Source: Actinoplanes philippinensis (lineage in GTDB: Bacteria > Actinomycetota > Actinomycetes > Mycobacteriales > Micromonosporaceae). Taken from it: DNA of 64,000 nt. A program made the translations under genes and the position numbers. The stretch covers positions 62,001-126,000 of the forward strand of contig NZ_FONV01000014.1 in the NCBI RefSeq assembly GCF_900113015.1. Reading direction: 5' to 3'. Below the pieces are notes generated by a model. It saw nothing but the letters and a program-made list of their open reading frames with translations, was not told the origin of the DNA and made no database searches. Below are positions 17,022 to 25,676 of this stretch, piece after piece (within the stretch, counting starts at the first letter, position 1; each line of letters begins with the position of its first letter).

Positions 17022-17504
17022 ATGGGTGAACTGATCTTGCGGGCGGCTCTCGTCGACGAGCTCCCGGCAGTGCTGGGGTTCTGGCAGGTCGCCGCCGAGA
17101 ACGAGAGCCGCCCGGCAGACACTCCCGACGCCGTGCTCGCCATGCACCGGCGCGACCCGGAAGCACTGATCCTCGCCGTCGACGGCACCGAGATCGTCGG
17201 CACGATCATCGCGGGCTGGGACGGCTGGCGGTGCCACCTCTACCGGCTCGCGGTCGCCCCGTGGCGACGCCGCGAAGGCATCGGCGGACAGTTGATCGCG
17301 GCGGCCGAGGAGCGGTTCCGGGCGTTCGGCGGCACCCGCGTCGACGCGATGGTCCTCGACGGGAACGCTGCCGCGCACGGCATCTGGGCTGCTCACGGCT
17401 ATCGTCGCCAGCCAGACTGGTCCCGCTGGGTGAAGCCCCTTCGGCCGGCCGAAGCCGAGGCACGTGGGCGGAAATCGGTCGAGGCGCAGCCGGGCGGCTC
17501 CTAG
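17022..17504 (+). CDS. GNAT family N-acetyltransferase
   Basis: 160-residue acyl-CoA-dependent acetyltransferase. The central fold is present: YRLAVAPWRRREGIGGQLIAAAEERF contains the acetyl-CoA pyrophosphate-binding Arg-x-x-Gly-Ile-Gly motif, followed by VDAMVLDGNAAAHGIWAAHGYRRQ, the usual strand-helix near the active site. The substrate cannot be told from sequence. The ATG at 17022 has TAGGGT 6 bases upstream and no Shine-Dalgarno, so a leaderless transcript is likely. It is divergent from the exporter operon and may share its regulation. Confidence 0.88.
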   Translation: MGELILRAALVDELPAVLGFWQVAAENESRPADTPDAVLAMHRRDPEALILAVDGTEIVGTIIAGWDGWRCHLYRLAVAPWRRREGIGGQLIAAAEERFRAFGGTRVDAMVLDGNAAAHGIWAAHGYRRQPDWSRWVKPLRPAEAEARGRKSVEAQPGGS

Positions 17505-17515
17505 GATCGGCCGCC
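17502..17515 (+). promoter_or_regulatory. -10-like hexamer directly before the repeat-protein gene
   Basis: TAGGAT (17502-17507) ends 8 bases before the ATG at 17516 and overlaps the acetyltransferase stop codon region. No Shine-Dalgarno is present, so a leaderless transcript is plausible. Confidence 0.35.
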
Positions 17516-19048
17516 ATGAAGGCACGCGCCCTGCTGGCGGGCCTGGCGGGTAATCCGGCTCTGCCGTCCACACTGGTCGACCGGATGATCAGCCGGACCG
17601 ATGACGACCTCGCCGGGGAGCTGGCGCAACGGTCCGATCTGGAGCCTCGCCAGGTGCGTGCCCTGGCTCGCCGGTCCGGGACGGCGATGCTTCAGCTGGC
17701 GTGGAACGGGCTCCTCGACCCGGTGGATGTCGACCCGGTCGCGCATCCGGAGGTGGCTCTCGCCCTGCTCGATCAAGGGCGTGGCCCGGACGAATGGGCG
17801 GAACTGCTCGCCGGCGACCCGGATCCGTGGCGCCGGGAGAAGCTGGCGGCCTGTCCCGGCCTGCCCGCGTCGTTCCGGGCCCGGCTCGCCGGGGATCCGG
17901 AGTCGCGAGTCGTCGCGGAGCTGGCGATCTTCACGACCGATCGGGAGCTGCTGACCCGGCTGGCCGAGCATCCGCATGCCGAGGTCCGGGCCGGGGTCGC
18001 CGCCAATCCGGCCGCCCCGCCGGAGGTGCTGGCCGGCCTGATCGCCGTTCACTGGCGCGGCACGGGCGGACCGCTCCCGGTCTCGTGTGCGGTGTGCCTG
18101 CTGGAGCCGGTCCCGTTCGTTCACGATCCGGAATGCCCGCGACTCGACTGTGATCTTCCACCCGGGGCGGCCTGCGACGGTACCCACGAATCAGTTATCC
18201 ACAGCCTGCTTGTGCGGGCTGTGGATAACACGGCGACACCTGCTGACGCGGCGGCTGAGCTGGCCGGACATCCGTCGCTGCACGTGCGGTGGCAGCTCGC
18301 GGCCCGGCTCGACCTGCCCCCGGACGTGGCTGTGCGCTTGGCCGGCGATCCGAATCCGGGGGTGCGCGGTGCGGTGGCCGGAAACCCGGCGCTGCCCGAG
18401 CCGATGATCCGGAACCTCGCCACCGACGACAGCCCGACCGTGCGACGCCATCTCGCCTCGAATCCCGGCGTGCCTCTCGATCTGCTCGCCAGGGCAGCCC
18501 GAGTTCCCGCCGGCCCGCTTCCGCGGATCGCCGCGGCCTCTCCGGACGAGGTCCGGCAGCTGGCCGAGAGCCGGAGCCCGCAGCTCCGGGCGCTGGTGGC
18601 GGAACGCCGGGACCTGCCGCCGGAGATCCGGGACCGGCTGGCCCGTGACCCGGACGCCAAGGTCGTCAAGGCGGTGGCGCCGCACCCGGGACTCTCGGAG
18701 GATCTGCTGCGGGAGATGGTGACCCGGCACGGGGTACGGGTGATCGTCACGGTCGCCACCAACCCGGACGCGTCCTCGGCGCTGCTCGTCGACCTGGCCC
18801 GGCATGTGCCGCCGGTGCAGAAGGTGTTCCGGGAGATCGCGCGCCGCCCGGACGCCCCGGCCGAGGCCCTCGACCGGTGTCTCGCCGACCCGCAGGCCCG
18901 GCCGATCGCCGCCGCTCATCCGGCTCTGCCGGTGGACCGGATCGTCGCGCTGATCGACGACCCCGACGAGCGGGTGGCGACGGCCGCCGCCACCAACCCG
19001 TCGTTGCCGGTGTCCGCGATGGAGCGGATTATCGGCCGAGCGCCTTGA
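17516..19048 (+). CDS. LRV/HEAT-like repeat protein with a Cys/His cluster
   Basis: 510-residue, probably cytoplasmic protein built of about 24-residue helical repeats with the pattern L-A-x-x-P-x-x-x-V-R-x-x-V-A-x-N-P-x-x-P-x-x-L, for example RLAEHPHAEVRAGVAANPAA and RLAGDPNPGVRGAVAGNPAL. These resemble leucine-rich-repeat variant (LRV) proteins. An insertion at residues 191-224 breaks the repeats and carries C191-x2-C194, H203, C207, C212, C220 and H224, a likely zinc or iron-sulfur site. Known LRV proteins have an N-terminal 4Fe-4S cluster; here the cluster is internal. The role is unknown; repeat proteins of this type usually bind proteins. The last 20 bases overlap the convergent oxidoreductase gene. 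Confidence 0.82.
   Translation: MKARALLAGLAGNPALPSTLVDRMISRTDDDLAGELAQRSDLEPRQVRALARRSGTAMLQLAWNGLLDPVDVDPVAHPEVALALLDQGRGPDEWAELLAGDPDPWRREKLAACPGLPASFRARLAGDPESRVVAELAIFTTDRELLTRLAEHPHAEVRAGVAANPAAPPEVLAGLIAVHWRGTGGPLPVSCAVCLLEPVPFVHDPECPRLDCDLPPGAACDGTHESVIHSLLVRAVDNTATPADAAAELAGHPSLHVRWQLAARLDLPPDVAVRLAGDPNPGVRGAVAGNPALPEPMIRNLATDDSPTVRRHLASNPGVPLDLLARAARVPAGPLPRIAAASPDEVRQLAESRSPQLRALVAERRDLPPEIRDRLARDPDAKVVKAVAPHPGLSEDLLREMVTRHGVRVIVTVATNPDASSALLVDLARHVPPVQKVFREIARRPDAPAEALDRCLADPQARPIAAAHPALPVDRIVALIDDPDERVATAAATNPSLPVSAMERIIGRAP
18194..18229. repeat. Perfect inverted repeat of two DnaA-box sequences inside the repeat-protein gene
   Basis: GTTATCCACAGCC (18194-18206) and its exact reverse complement (18217-18229) flank a 10-base spacer. 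Each arm contains TTATCCACA, the classical DnaA box. The repeat lies within the coding region, just after the Cys/His cluster, and encodes SVIHSLLVRAVDN. Confidence 0.8.
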
Positions 19049-19895
19049 GCGCGGCCAGAGCCTGGCCCAGATGATCGTCGCCGAACGGCCGCAGGACCAC
19101 CGTGTCCGCGCCGCCGCCGGTCAGGATCTGGACGCCGGCGGGCACGTCGGACGCCGGGCCGATCAGCCCGAACACCTCGTCGACCGGCACTCCGAGGAAG
19201 CCGGCCTGACCGGTCAGCGCCGTCGTCCGGACCGCTGCGGCTTTGTCCGGGTCGTCCTCGACGTGCAGGAACGCGAAGGTGATGATCTCGTGGTCGTCGC
19301 CGGCGCCGCCCCGGCGGATGTGCCCGATGGCCTCCTCGATCTGTGCCGGCTGCAGGCCCTCGACCAGGATCGTGCCGTCGGCGACGCGGCCGGACAGCTC
19401 CAGCGACTTCGGCCGGACCACACCGGTCACGATCGGCGGGACGACCGCCGGCGGGTGCACCAGTTTGATGTCCTCCAGGTGCACCTCACGGCCGTCCATG
19501 CTCACCGTCTCACCATCGAGGAGGCCGCGGATCGCCACGATGCTCTCCTCCAGCAGCGACAGCGGCGACTTCGGCGCGTTACCTATGCGGCGCATCCAGT
19601 CACCGACGCCGTGACCGATTCCGGCCACTACCCGGCCGGGGTGGACGCGGGCCAGCGTGGCGATCTCCATGGCGTACACCGCGGGGCTCCGGAACGGCGC
19701 CGGGGCGATGCCGATGCCGACCCGCAGCCGGGTGGTGGCGGCCAGGGCCAGCGCGGCGGCGCTGACGCCACCGTTCCAGCCGAGATCCTCCACCACCCAC
19801 AGGTCGTCGGCGCCGGCCGCCTCGAGGGCGACCGCGAACTCCGGGAGCTCCTCGGGGGCGCGGTTACAGTCGAACATGACTCCGATTCGCGACAT
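19029..19895 (-). CDS. LLM-class (luciferase-like, probably F420- or flavin-dependent) oxidoreductase
   Basis: 288-residue TIM-barrel oxidoreductase of the luciferase-like family. Characteristic segments are VALEAAGADDLWVVEDLGWNGGVSAAALALAATTRLRVGIGI in the first half and RVHPGRVVAGIGHGVGDWMRRIG in the cofactor-binding region. In actinobacteria many such enzymes use F420; the cofactor here is not decided. The ATG at 19895 overlaps the helicase stop as TGATG, so the gene is translated by coupling to helD upstream. Its end overlaps the convergent repeat-protein gene by 20 bases. Confidence 0.87.
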   Translation of the reverse strand: MSRIGVMFDCNRAPEELPEFAVALEAAGADDLWVVEDLGWNGGVSAAALALAATTRLRVGIGIAPAPFRSPAVYAMEIATLARVHPGRVVAGIGHGVGDWMRRIGNAPKSPLSLLEESIVAIRGLLDGETVSMDGREVHLEDIKLVHPPAVVPPIVTGVVRPKSLELSGRVADGTILVEGLQPAQIEEAIGHIRRGGAGDDHEIITFAFLHVEDDPDKAAAVRTTALTGQAGFLGVPVDEVFGLIGPASDVPAGVQILTGGGADTVVLRPFGDDHLGQALAALKALGR

Positions 19896-21904
19896 CACGG
19901 AAGAGTAAGCGCCTCCGGCAGCGGCTTCGAGTGCAATACCGAAAGCCGGGTCACCGCCCTGGTCAGGACCACGTAGAGGCGGTTCAGGCCCTTCGGCTCG
20001 GCGGCCACGATGTCGGCCGGCTCGTGCACGATGACGTGGTCGTACTCCAGGCCCTTGACGATCGTGGCCGGCACCACCAGGACGCGCGCCGGATTGTCGA
20101 CGTCGTCCGGCGTGGCGTGCTCGATGCCCGCGGCGTCCAGGTGGGCCCGGAGCCGGTCCACCGCGGCGTCGGCAGCGATCACCGCGACCGAGCCCTCGTG
20201 GGTCAGGGCGGCGGTCACCTCGGCCATCGTCCGCGCGTCCAGGTCGGCGGCCGCCGGCACGCCGATGACGGCGAGATCGCCGTCGCGGCGCAACGACACG
20301 GCCTCCGGCACGTTCACCCCGAGCGCCGGCAGGAGGCGGTTGGCCAGGGTCACCACAGCTTCCGGTACGCGGAACCCGACCGTCAGCGGCACCACGGAGG
20401 CCTCCGGTTTGCCCAGGTGAGCGAGGATGTCCCGCCAGTCGGTGGTGGCCCACGGGGCGGTGCCCTGCGCGAGGTCCCCGAGCAGCGTGATCGACCCGTG
20501 CTCGCTGCGCCGCGCGATCGCCCGGGCCTGCATGGGGGACAGGTCCTGTGCCTCGTCCACCACCACGTGACCGAAACTGACCTCTCGTTCGAGGAGTCCG
20601 GCGGCCTCGTCGAGGAGCACCAGATCGGCCGCGCTGAACCGCGCCGACTTCACCGTCTTCGGCGGTTTCACCCAGCGGATCGTGTCCCGTTCCTCCTCGG
20701 TGAACACGTCCCCGGCCAGCTCCGGCTCGGTCAGCAGGGCCACCACCAGCGCCTCCGGGGTGACGGCCGGCCAGGTCGCCTCCAGGAACTCCGTCACCGG
20801 CCCGATCTTGCTCATCCGGCGCAGCCACGTCTCGCTCGGTGAGTTGCCGGTCCGGTACTCCGACTGGCGCTGGAGCAGGCCGACCACCCGGGCACGCACC
20901 CGTTCCCGGCCCACCGCGTACGGCAGACCCTCCCGCCGTGCCTCGTCGACGATCCGTCGCAGCGGCTCCACGTCGATCCGCCAGCGGTAGGAGCCGTCCG
21001 ACACCATGATCGGGTCGGCGGGCTTGGTGATCCGGTTCCACAGGGCCCGGTGGAGTGCCGTCGCCATCCGTACGTCATGTTTGAGAGCAGTGGCGGCGGC
21101 CGAGTCGCCTGCCTTGACCGGCGCCCGGCCGACCAGCTCGTCCAGCGTGGACTGGAGCACCTCGACCTCGCCGAGCGTCGGCAGCACCGCCGATATGTAG
21201 TAGAGGAACGCCGTGTTCGGCCCGACGATCAGCACCTTCGACTTGCGCAGCCGCTCCCGGTGCAGATAGAGCAGGTAGGCGGCCCGGTGCAGGCCGACCG
21301 CCGTCTTGCCGGTGCCCGGCGCGCCCTGCACGCAGATCGAGTCGGCCAGGTCGGCGCGGACCAGCTCGTCCTGTTCCGGCTGGATGGTCGCGACGATGTC
21401 CCGCATCGGCCCGACACGTGGACGCTCGATCTCGGCGGTCAGGATGCGGCTGCTGGTCCCCAGCTCCTCGCCGCGGTCCAGATGCTCGTCCTCGAAGCTG
21501 GTCAGCTCACCCTTGACGAACCCGAACCGGCGGCGGGTCCGGATGTTCTGCGGGTCACGCACGCTGGCCCGGTAGAACGACCGCGACAGCGGCGCCCGCC
21601 AGTCGAGCACCATGGGCTCCCCGGCGTCGTCGGTGACGTGCCGCCGCCCGATGTGGAAATGCTCGGCCTCGATGTCGAGTTTGCCGAAGAAGAGCGGGGT
21701 GTCCGGGTCGTCGGCCAGCTCCTTGACCCGGCGGGCCATGTGCCGGCCGAGTTGCTCGGCGGTGTACGAGTCGCCGGCGACCTTGTCACCGGTGGAGAAG
21801 AGCGCCTGGGCCCGGTCGCGCATGCGGCGTAACGCGGCCCGGGACTCGGTGAGATGGGTCCGTTCGGCGGCGAGCTCGGCGTCGAGCTCATCAGTGGCAG
21901 TCAC
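19895..21904 (-). CDS. helD: HelD-like UvrD-family ATPase
   Basis: 669-residue SF1 helicase-like ATPase of the HelD group, which binds RNA polymerase, clears stalled complexes and in some actinobacteria (HelR) protects against rifamycins. It has the long helical N-terminal region of HelD (about 1-180, with RTHLTESRAALRRMRDRAQALF), the conserved GRRHVTDDAGEPMVLDWRAPLSRSFYRA segment, Walker A GAPGTGKT at 194-201, motif II VVVDEAQDLSPMQ in the middle and motif VI near LNRLYVVLTRAVTRL. GTG at 21904 was chosen because GAGGA lies about 7 bases upstream; an upstream in-frame start would add 21 residues. I see no rifamycin-associated element (GGGGCTTGCGGCAAGGCCC type) upstream. Confidence 0.9.
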   Translation of the reverse strand: MTATDELDAELAAERTHLTESRAALRRMRDRAQALFSTGDKVAGDSYTAEQLGRHMARRVKELADDPDTPLFFGKLDIEAEHFHIGRRHVTDDAGEPMVLDWRAPLSRSFYRASVRDPQNIRTRRRFGFVKGELTSFEDEHLDRGEELGTSSRILTAEIERPRVGPMRDIVATIQPEQDELVRADLADSICVQGAPGTGKTAVGLHRAAYLLYLHRERLRKSKVLIVGPNTAFLYYISAVLPTLGEVEVLQSTLDELVGRAPVKAGDSAAATALKHDVRMATALHRALWNRITKPADPIMVSDGSYRWRIDVEPLRRIVDEARREGLPYAVGRERVRARVVGLLQRQSEYRTGNSPSETWLRRMSKIGPVTEFLEATWPAVTPEALVVALLTEPELAGDVFTEEERDTIRWVKPPKTVKSARFSAADLVLLDEAAGLLEREVSFGHVVVDEAQDLSPMQARAIARRSEHGSITLLGDLAQGTAPWATTDWRDILAHLGKPEASVVPLTVGFRVPEAVVTLANRLLPALGVNVPEAVSLRRDGDLAVIGVPAAADLDARTMAEVTAALTHEGSVAVIAADAAVDRLRAHLDAAGIEHATPDDVDNPARVLVVPATIVKGLEYDHVIVHEPADIVAAEPKGLNRLYVVLTRAVTRLSVLHSKPLPEALTLP

Positions 21905-22149
21905 AGGTCGTCCTCGAAGGTTGAACGAGCTGCTCGCGTATCCGAGAGGGCGGGTCGGCCACCCCACGGCGCGGGGGACGTCCGGTCCGGTGCATGCTCA
22001 CCACGGCCGTCAAGCGGCCCTAAACACTACGCGATCCCACCGCCGCGTCCACCGATTTACCAGCCCGTGCCGCGGCGCCGCGATCGGGGCGGGGTGCGAT
22101 TTCAGCCACGGAGCGGGTCTCGGACCACCATGCGGGACGGGAGTGGGGA

Positions 22150-22161
22150 TAACGTCGCAGC
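22150..22161 (+). promoter_or_regulatory. -10-like hexamer for a leaderless mqnA transcript
   Basis: TAACGT (22150-22155) ends 6 bases before the mqnA ATG, which has no Shine-Dalgarno. The remaining 21905-22149 region between helD and mqnA shows no other element that I can support. Confidence 0.4.
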
Positions 22162-23013
22162 ATGAGCGACAGCGTCCGTCGGCCCCGGGTCGGGCACATC
22201 CAGTTCCTCAACTGCCTGCCCATCTACTGGGGGCTGATGCGCTCGGGCGCCCTCCTCGACGTCGATCTGCACAAGGACACGCCGGAGCGGCTCAGCGCCG
22301 GCCTCGTCGCCGGAGATCTCGACATCGGGCCGATCACCCTCGTCGAGTATCTGCGGCATGCCGACGAGTTGCTGCTGCTGCCCGACCTGGCGGTCGGCAG
22401 TGACGGGCCGGTCCTCTCGGTCAATCTGATCTCCACCCGGCCCCCGGCCGAGCTGGACGGGCGGCCGGTGGCGCTGGGTTCCACGTCACGGACCGGCGTC
22501 ATGCTCGCGCAGATGCTGCTGTCCGAGCGGTATGGCGCGGAGCCCGAGTATTTCCGCTGCCCACCCGACCTGGCCCAGATGCTCATGGAGGCGGACGCCG
22601 GTGTGCTGATCGGCGACCCCGCGCTCCGCGCGATGTATGAGGCGCCCGGCAACGGGCTGCTCGTCATCGACCTGGCGGAGGCGTGGAAGGAGTGGACCGG
22701 TCTGCCGATGGTCTTCGCGGTCTGGGCGGTGCGGAAGGACTTCGCCGCCGCGCATCCGGGCCTGGTCAAGGATGTGCACGAGGCTTTCCAGCGGTCCCGT
22801 GACCTGTGCCTGGGCGAGCTCGACGAGGTGGCGGAGGCGGCGGCCCGATGGGAGCCGTTCGACGCGGCGACGCTGGCCAACTACTTCCGGGCGCTCGACT
22901 TCTCGCTGGGGGAGCGGCAGATCGCCGGGGTGCGCGAGTTCGCCCGGCGTGCGGCGGCCCGTGGTGAGGTGCCGGCCCTGCCCGCCGAGGGTCCGGAGTT
23001 CGCCGACGTTTGA
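22162..23013 (+). CDS. mqnA: Chorismate dehydratase MqnA
   Basis: First enzyme of the futalosine menaquinone pathway: it removes water from chorismate to give 3-[(1-carboxyvinyl)oxy]benzoate, the acceptor used by MqnE. The 283-residue protein has the MqnA/MqnD periplasmic-binding-like fold with family segments RVGHIQFLNCLPIYWGL, DIGPITLVEYLRHADELLLLPDLAVGSDGPVLSV and VLIGDPALRA, followed by EWTGLPMVFAVWAVRKDF. Length is normal. It stands alone between helD (divergent) and the surface-protein gene, which follows after 76 bases. Confidence 0.95.
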   Translation: MSDSVRRPRVGHIQFLNCLPIYWGLMRSGALLDVDLHKDTPERLSAGLVAGDLDIGPITLVEYLRHADELLLLPDLAVGSDGPVLSVNLISTRPPAELDGRPVALGSTSRTGVMLAQMLLSERYGAEPEYFRCPPDLAQMLMEADAGVLIGDPALRAMYEAPGNGLLVIDLAEAWKEWTGLPMVFAVWAVRKDFAAAHPGLVKDVHEAFQRSRDLCLGELDEVAEAAARWEPFDAATLANYFRALDFSLGERQIAGVREFARRAAARGEVPALPAEGPEFADV

Positions 23014-23089
23014 TCTCGGCCGGCGGCGGCTTTAGGATCCGCGGACCCGCCGGCCGACGATCTCGGGCCGGCTCCCGAGCCCGAAGTCG

Positions 23090-24607
23090 GTGAGGATGCT
23101 GTTGCGCGCCCGTTTTGCCCTGGCCGGGGCCGTCTCCGTGCTGGCCGTCAGCGGTCTCGCCCTGCCCGCGCGGGCCGCCGAGGGCACGGGGGAGTTCGAC
23201 TACGTCGGCATCCTCAGTCCGGAGACGGTGACCGTCATCAACGGTCAGTCGAAGACGGTGAAGTTCGACCTCTACAACCTCGGTGACAGCGCGGTGCGGG
23301 ATGTGCGGCTCACCTTCGGCAGCTCGTCCGAGCCGATCAGTGCCGACCTGGGGTTCGCGGCGCCGGCCGGTTGTGTCGCGAACATCTGCGACATCGGTGA
23401 TCTGAAGGCGGGGCAGCGGCGCAGCGTCAAGTTCACGGTCAAGCCGGTCGCGGGGGACTCGGCCGACCCGGCGGGAACCATCGCGCTGTCCACGTCGATC
23501 GGCGGTCAGACCAGTGACCGGTCGTCGATCATCGTGCTGCGTACCGACAAGGGTGGTGTCGACCTGGAGATCGACGACATCGCCGACATGACGCTGAGCC
23601 CGGGCGGCTCGGCGGACGTGCCGGTGGCGGTCCGCAACAGCGGCGACAAGGACGTCTCCGCGCTGGGCCTGGTGGTGGCGTCGCCGCTCGGGGTGAAGAC
23701 CGCGCTGAACTACCGCAACTGCGAGCAGGACGCGGAGATCGGCGGTTTCGTCTGCGTCTTCAACGACACGCTGGCCGCCGGTGGTGTCTTCACACTGCCG
23801 GAGGACACCCCGCTGCGGGTGTCGGTGCCGAAGGGCACAGCCGGGCCGTACGACTACCCGGTCTTCGTGGCGGCGGTCGGCCTGACCGACAGGTTCGTGT
23901 TCGACTTCGCGAGACGGACCGCCGGCGCGGCCGGTGAGGAGCTGACGCTGGAGCCGGTGGCCCGCCGGTCGGCCAGGGAGCCGGACGCTGTCGAGGACCT
24001 CAACGAGGAGGACAACTTCGCCGAGTTCGCGGTGTCGGTGCCGAAGACGCTCGCGGACAGCGCCGCTGTCGGTGGCGTCTTCAAGGGAGCCGTCGGCGAC
24101 CGGGCCACGGCCGAGGTGGGCGTGCACAACCTCGGCCCGTCCGCGACCGTCCCGCTGTCGGTGAACGCGGTGCAGTACGCGCACGTCAAGCTGCCCACCG
24201 GAGTCACCCTGACCACCGTCGACCGGCGCTGCCTGCCGGGCACCTCGATCGACGACGTCGGCGAGCCGGGCGGCGAGCTGTCCGCCGTCACGGATCTCGT
24301 CTGTGTCGTCCTGGAGAGCGTGCCGGACAACGGCCGGAATCTGTTCGCCCTCACCGCCGAGATCCGCGAAGCGACCGAGTACAAGGCCGGTTCCGTGCAG
24401 GTCGAGGGCAGTGTGCAGGACACGAAGGGCGGTAACGACCAGGCCGCCCTGACGGTTGAGACGACCGGCGGCGGCCAGGGCGGCGGCCTGCCGATCACCG
24501 GCGCCCCGGCCGGTCTGCTCGCGGCCGGGGGCGCCACCCTGCTGGCGGCGGGCCTGATCGCTTACCGCCTGGCCCGGCGCCGCAGGATCGTCGTCGTCGC
24601 GGAGTAA
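23090..24607 (+). CDS. Secreted, sortase-anchored surface protein (LPxTG type)
   Basis: 505-residue exported protein. It begins with a signal peptide (FALAGAVSVLAVSGLALPARA) and ends with a sorting signal: LPITG at 467-471, a hydrophobic segment (GLLAAGGATLLAAGLIAY) and the basic tail RLARRRR. Between them are several beta-rich modules that look like CARDB/DUF11-type Ig-like domains (VKFDLYNLGDSAVRDVRLTFG, ADVPVAVRNSGDKDVSALGLVV, AEVGVHNLGPSATVPLSV), each with a Cys pair that could form a disulfide. No enzyme motif is seen, so it is probably structural or adhesive. GTG at 23090 or ATG at 23096 could be the start; neither has an ideal ribosome binding site. Confidence 0.85.
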   Translation: MRMLLRARFALAGAVSVLAVSGLALPARAAEGTGEFDYVGILSPETVTVINGQSKTVKFDLYNLGDSAVRDVRLTFGSSSEPISADLGFAAPAGCVANICDIGDLKAGQRRSVKFTVKPVAGDSADPAGTIALSTSIGGQTSDRSSIIVLRTDKGGVDLEIDDIADMTLSPGGSADVPVAVRNSGDKDVSALGLVVASPLGVKTALNYRNCEQDAEIGGFVCVFNDTLAAGGVFTLPEDTPLRVSVPKGTAGPYDYPVFVAAVGLTDRFVFDFARRTAGAAGEELTLEPVARRSAREPDAVEDLNEEDNFAEFAVSVPKTLADSAAVGGVFKGAVGDRATAEVGVHNLGPSATVPLSVNAVQYAHVKLPTGVTLTTVDRRCLPGTSIDDVGEPGGELSAVTDLVCVVLESVPDNGRNLFALTAEIREATEYKAGSVQVEGSVQDTKGGNDQAALTVETTGGGQGGGLPITGAPAGLLAAGGATLLAAGLIAYRLARRRRIVVVAE

Positions 24608-24616
24608 ACAGTCAGG

Positions 24617-25573
24617 TCAGCCGTTGAGGAGCTTGTCGAGCGCGGCCACGTCGGCCGCGCTCAGGCGCCAGGAGCCGGCCGCCGCGTTCGCCTGGACCTG
24701 CTCGGCCGTGGTGGCGCCGGCAATCACACTGGTCACCCCCGGCTGGGCGGCGAGACCGGCGACGGCCACCTCCAGCAGGCTGCGGTCCCGTTCGGCGCCG
24801 AAGGCGGTCAGCGCCTCGATGGTGTCCCAGTCGGCGCGGGCGAGCCACGACGCGTACCGCTCGTTGGCCATCCGGGTGCCGGCCGGCGGCTGCTCGCCGC
24901 GCCGGTACTTGCCGGTGAGCAGGCCCGACTCGAGCGGGAAGAACGGCAGGAATCCCAGACCGAACCGCTCGCAGGCCGGGATCACCTCGGTCTCGACGCT
25001 CCGCTCCAGCAGGCTGTACTGGTTCTGCGCGCTGATGAACCGGGCCATGGTGCCGCTGCGGGCGACCCAGTCGGCGTCGGCGATCTGCCAGCCGGAGAAG
25101 TTGGAGTTGCCCAGGTAGCGCACCTTCCCCGAGCGGACCAGGTCGTCGAGCGCGGCCAGCGTCTCCTCGATCGGGGTGGCCGGGTCGGGGGCGTGCAGCT
25201 GATAGAGGTCGATGTGGTCGGTCTCCAACCGCCGCAGCGAGGCCTCGACCGCCCGGACGATGTAGCGCCGCGAGCCACGGGCCCCAAAGTCGCGCCCGTT
25301 GAGACCCTCCATGTCCATGCCGAACTTGGTGGCCAGCACCACCTCGTCGCGGCGGCCCTTGAGCGCGGCGCCGAGCAGCTGCTCGGACGAGCCGTGCGGG
25401 GTGCCGTAGATGTCGGCGGTGTCGAACAGGTTGATGCCGGCGTCGATGGCCGCGTCGACGACCTCGCGGGTGCCGTCCGCGTCGAGTTTGCGGCCGAAGT
25501 TGTTGCACCCGATCCCGACCACGGACACCACCAGACCCGAGTCGCCCAGGCGCCGGTAGGTCATCTCGCTCAT
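24617..25573 (-). CDS. Aldo/keto reductase
   Basis: 318-residue NADPH-dependent oxidoreductase with a TIM-barrel fold. The catalytic tetrad is complete: Asp51 and Tyr56 in FDTADIYGTP, Lys83 in ATKFGM and His127 in YQLHAPDP. The C-terminal cofactor region AQPGVTSVIAGATTAEQVQANAAA is typical. The substrate is unknown; members of this subgroup (YhdN/IolS-like) reduce small aldehydes. AGGAGTGG precedes the ATG. Palindromic operator-like sequences lie 59-97 bases upstream. Confidence 0.92.
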   Translation of the reverse strand: MSEMTYRRLGDSGLVVSVVGIGCNNFGRKLDADGTREVVDAAIDAGINLFDTADIYGTPHGSSEQLLGAALKGRRDEVVLATKFGMDMEGLNGRDFGARGSRRYIVRAVEASLRRLETDHIDLYQLHAPDPATPIEETLAALDDLVRSGKVRYLGNSNFSGWQIADADWVARSGTMARFISAQNQYSLLERSVETEVIPACERFGLGFLPFFPLESGLLTGKYRRGEQPPAGTRMANERYASWLARADWDTIEALTAFGAERDRSLLEVAVAGLAAQPGVTSVIAGATTAEQVQANAAAGSWRLSAADVAALDKLLNG

Positions 25574-25631
25574 GAACCACTCCTGTAGCTAGTTGTCGAT
25601 GAACACGCCTGGTAGCGTGACGTAACGCTGC

Positions 25632-25670
25632 GTCCATCGTGGACTAACCCACGATCGGTCCACGATGGAC
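25632..25670. promoter_or_regulatory. Paired palindromic operator candidate upstream of the aldo/keto reductase
   Basis: GTCCATCGTGGAC (25632-25644) and its exact reverse complement GTCCACGATGGAC (25658-25670) flank a 13-base spacer. Each arm is itself a palindrome, GTCCA-N3-TGGAC. This repeated symmetric unit looks like two dimer-binding sites rather than a simple terminator, although a 13-bp hairpin ending the SWIM gene transcript is also possible. A further symmetric AGCGTGACGTAACGCT lies at 25614-25629. Confidence 0.55.
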
Positions 25671-25676
25671 TCAGCG

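Noticed and set aside
21905..22161. Rifamycin-associated element upstream of helD
   Set aside because: No sequence close to the GGGGCTTGCGGCAAGGCCC consensus is present in the region.
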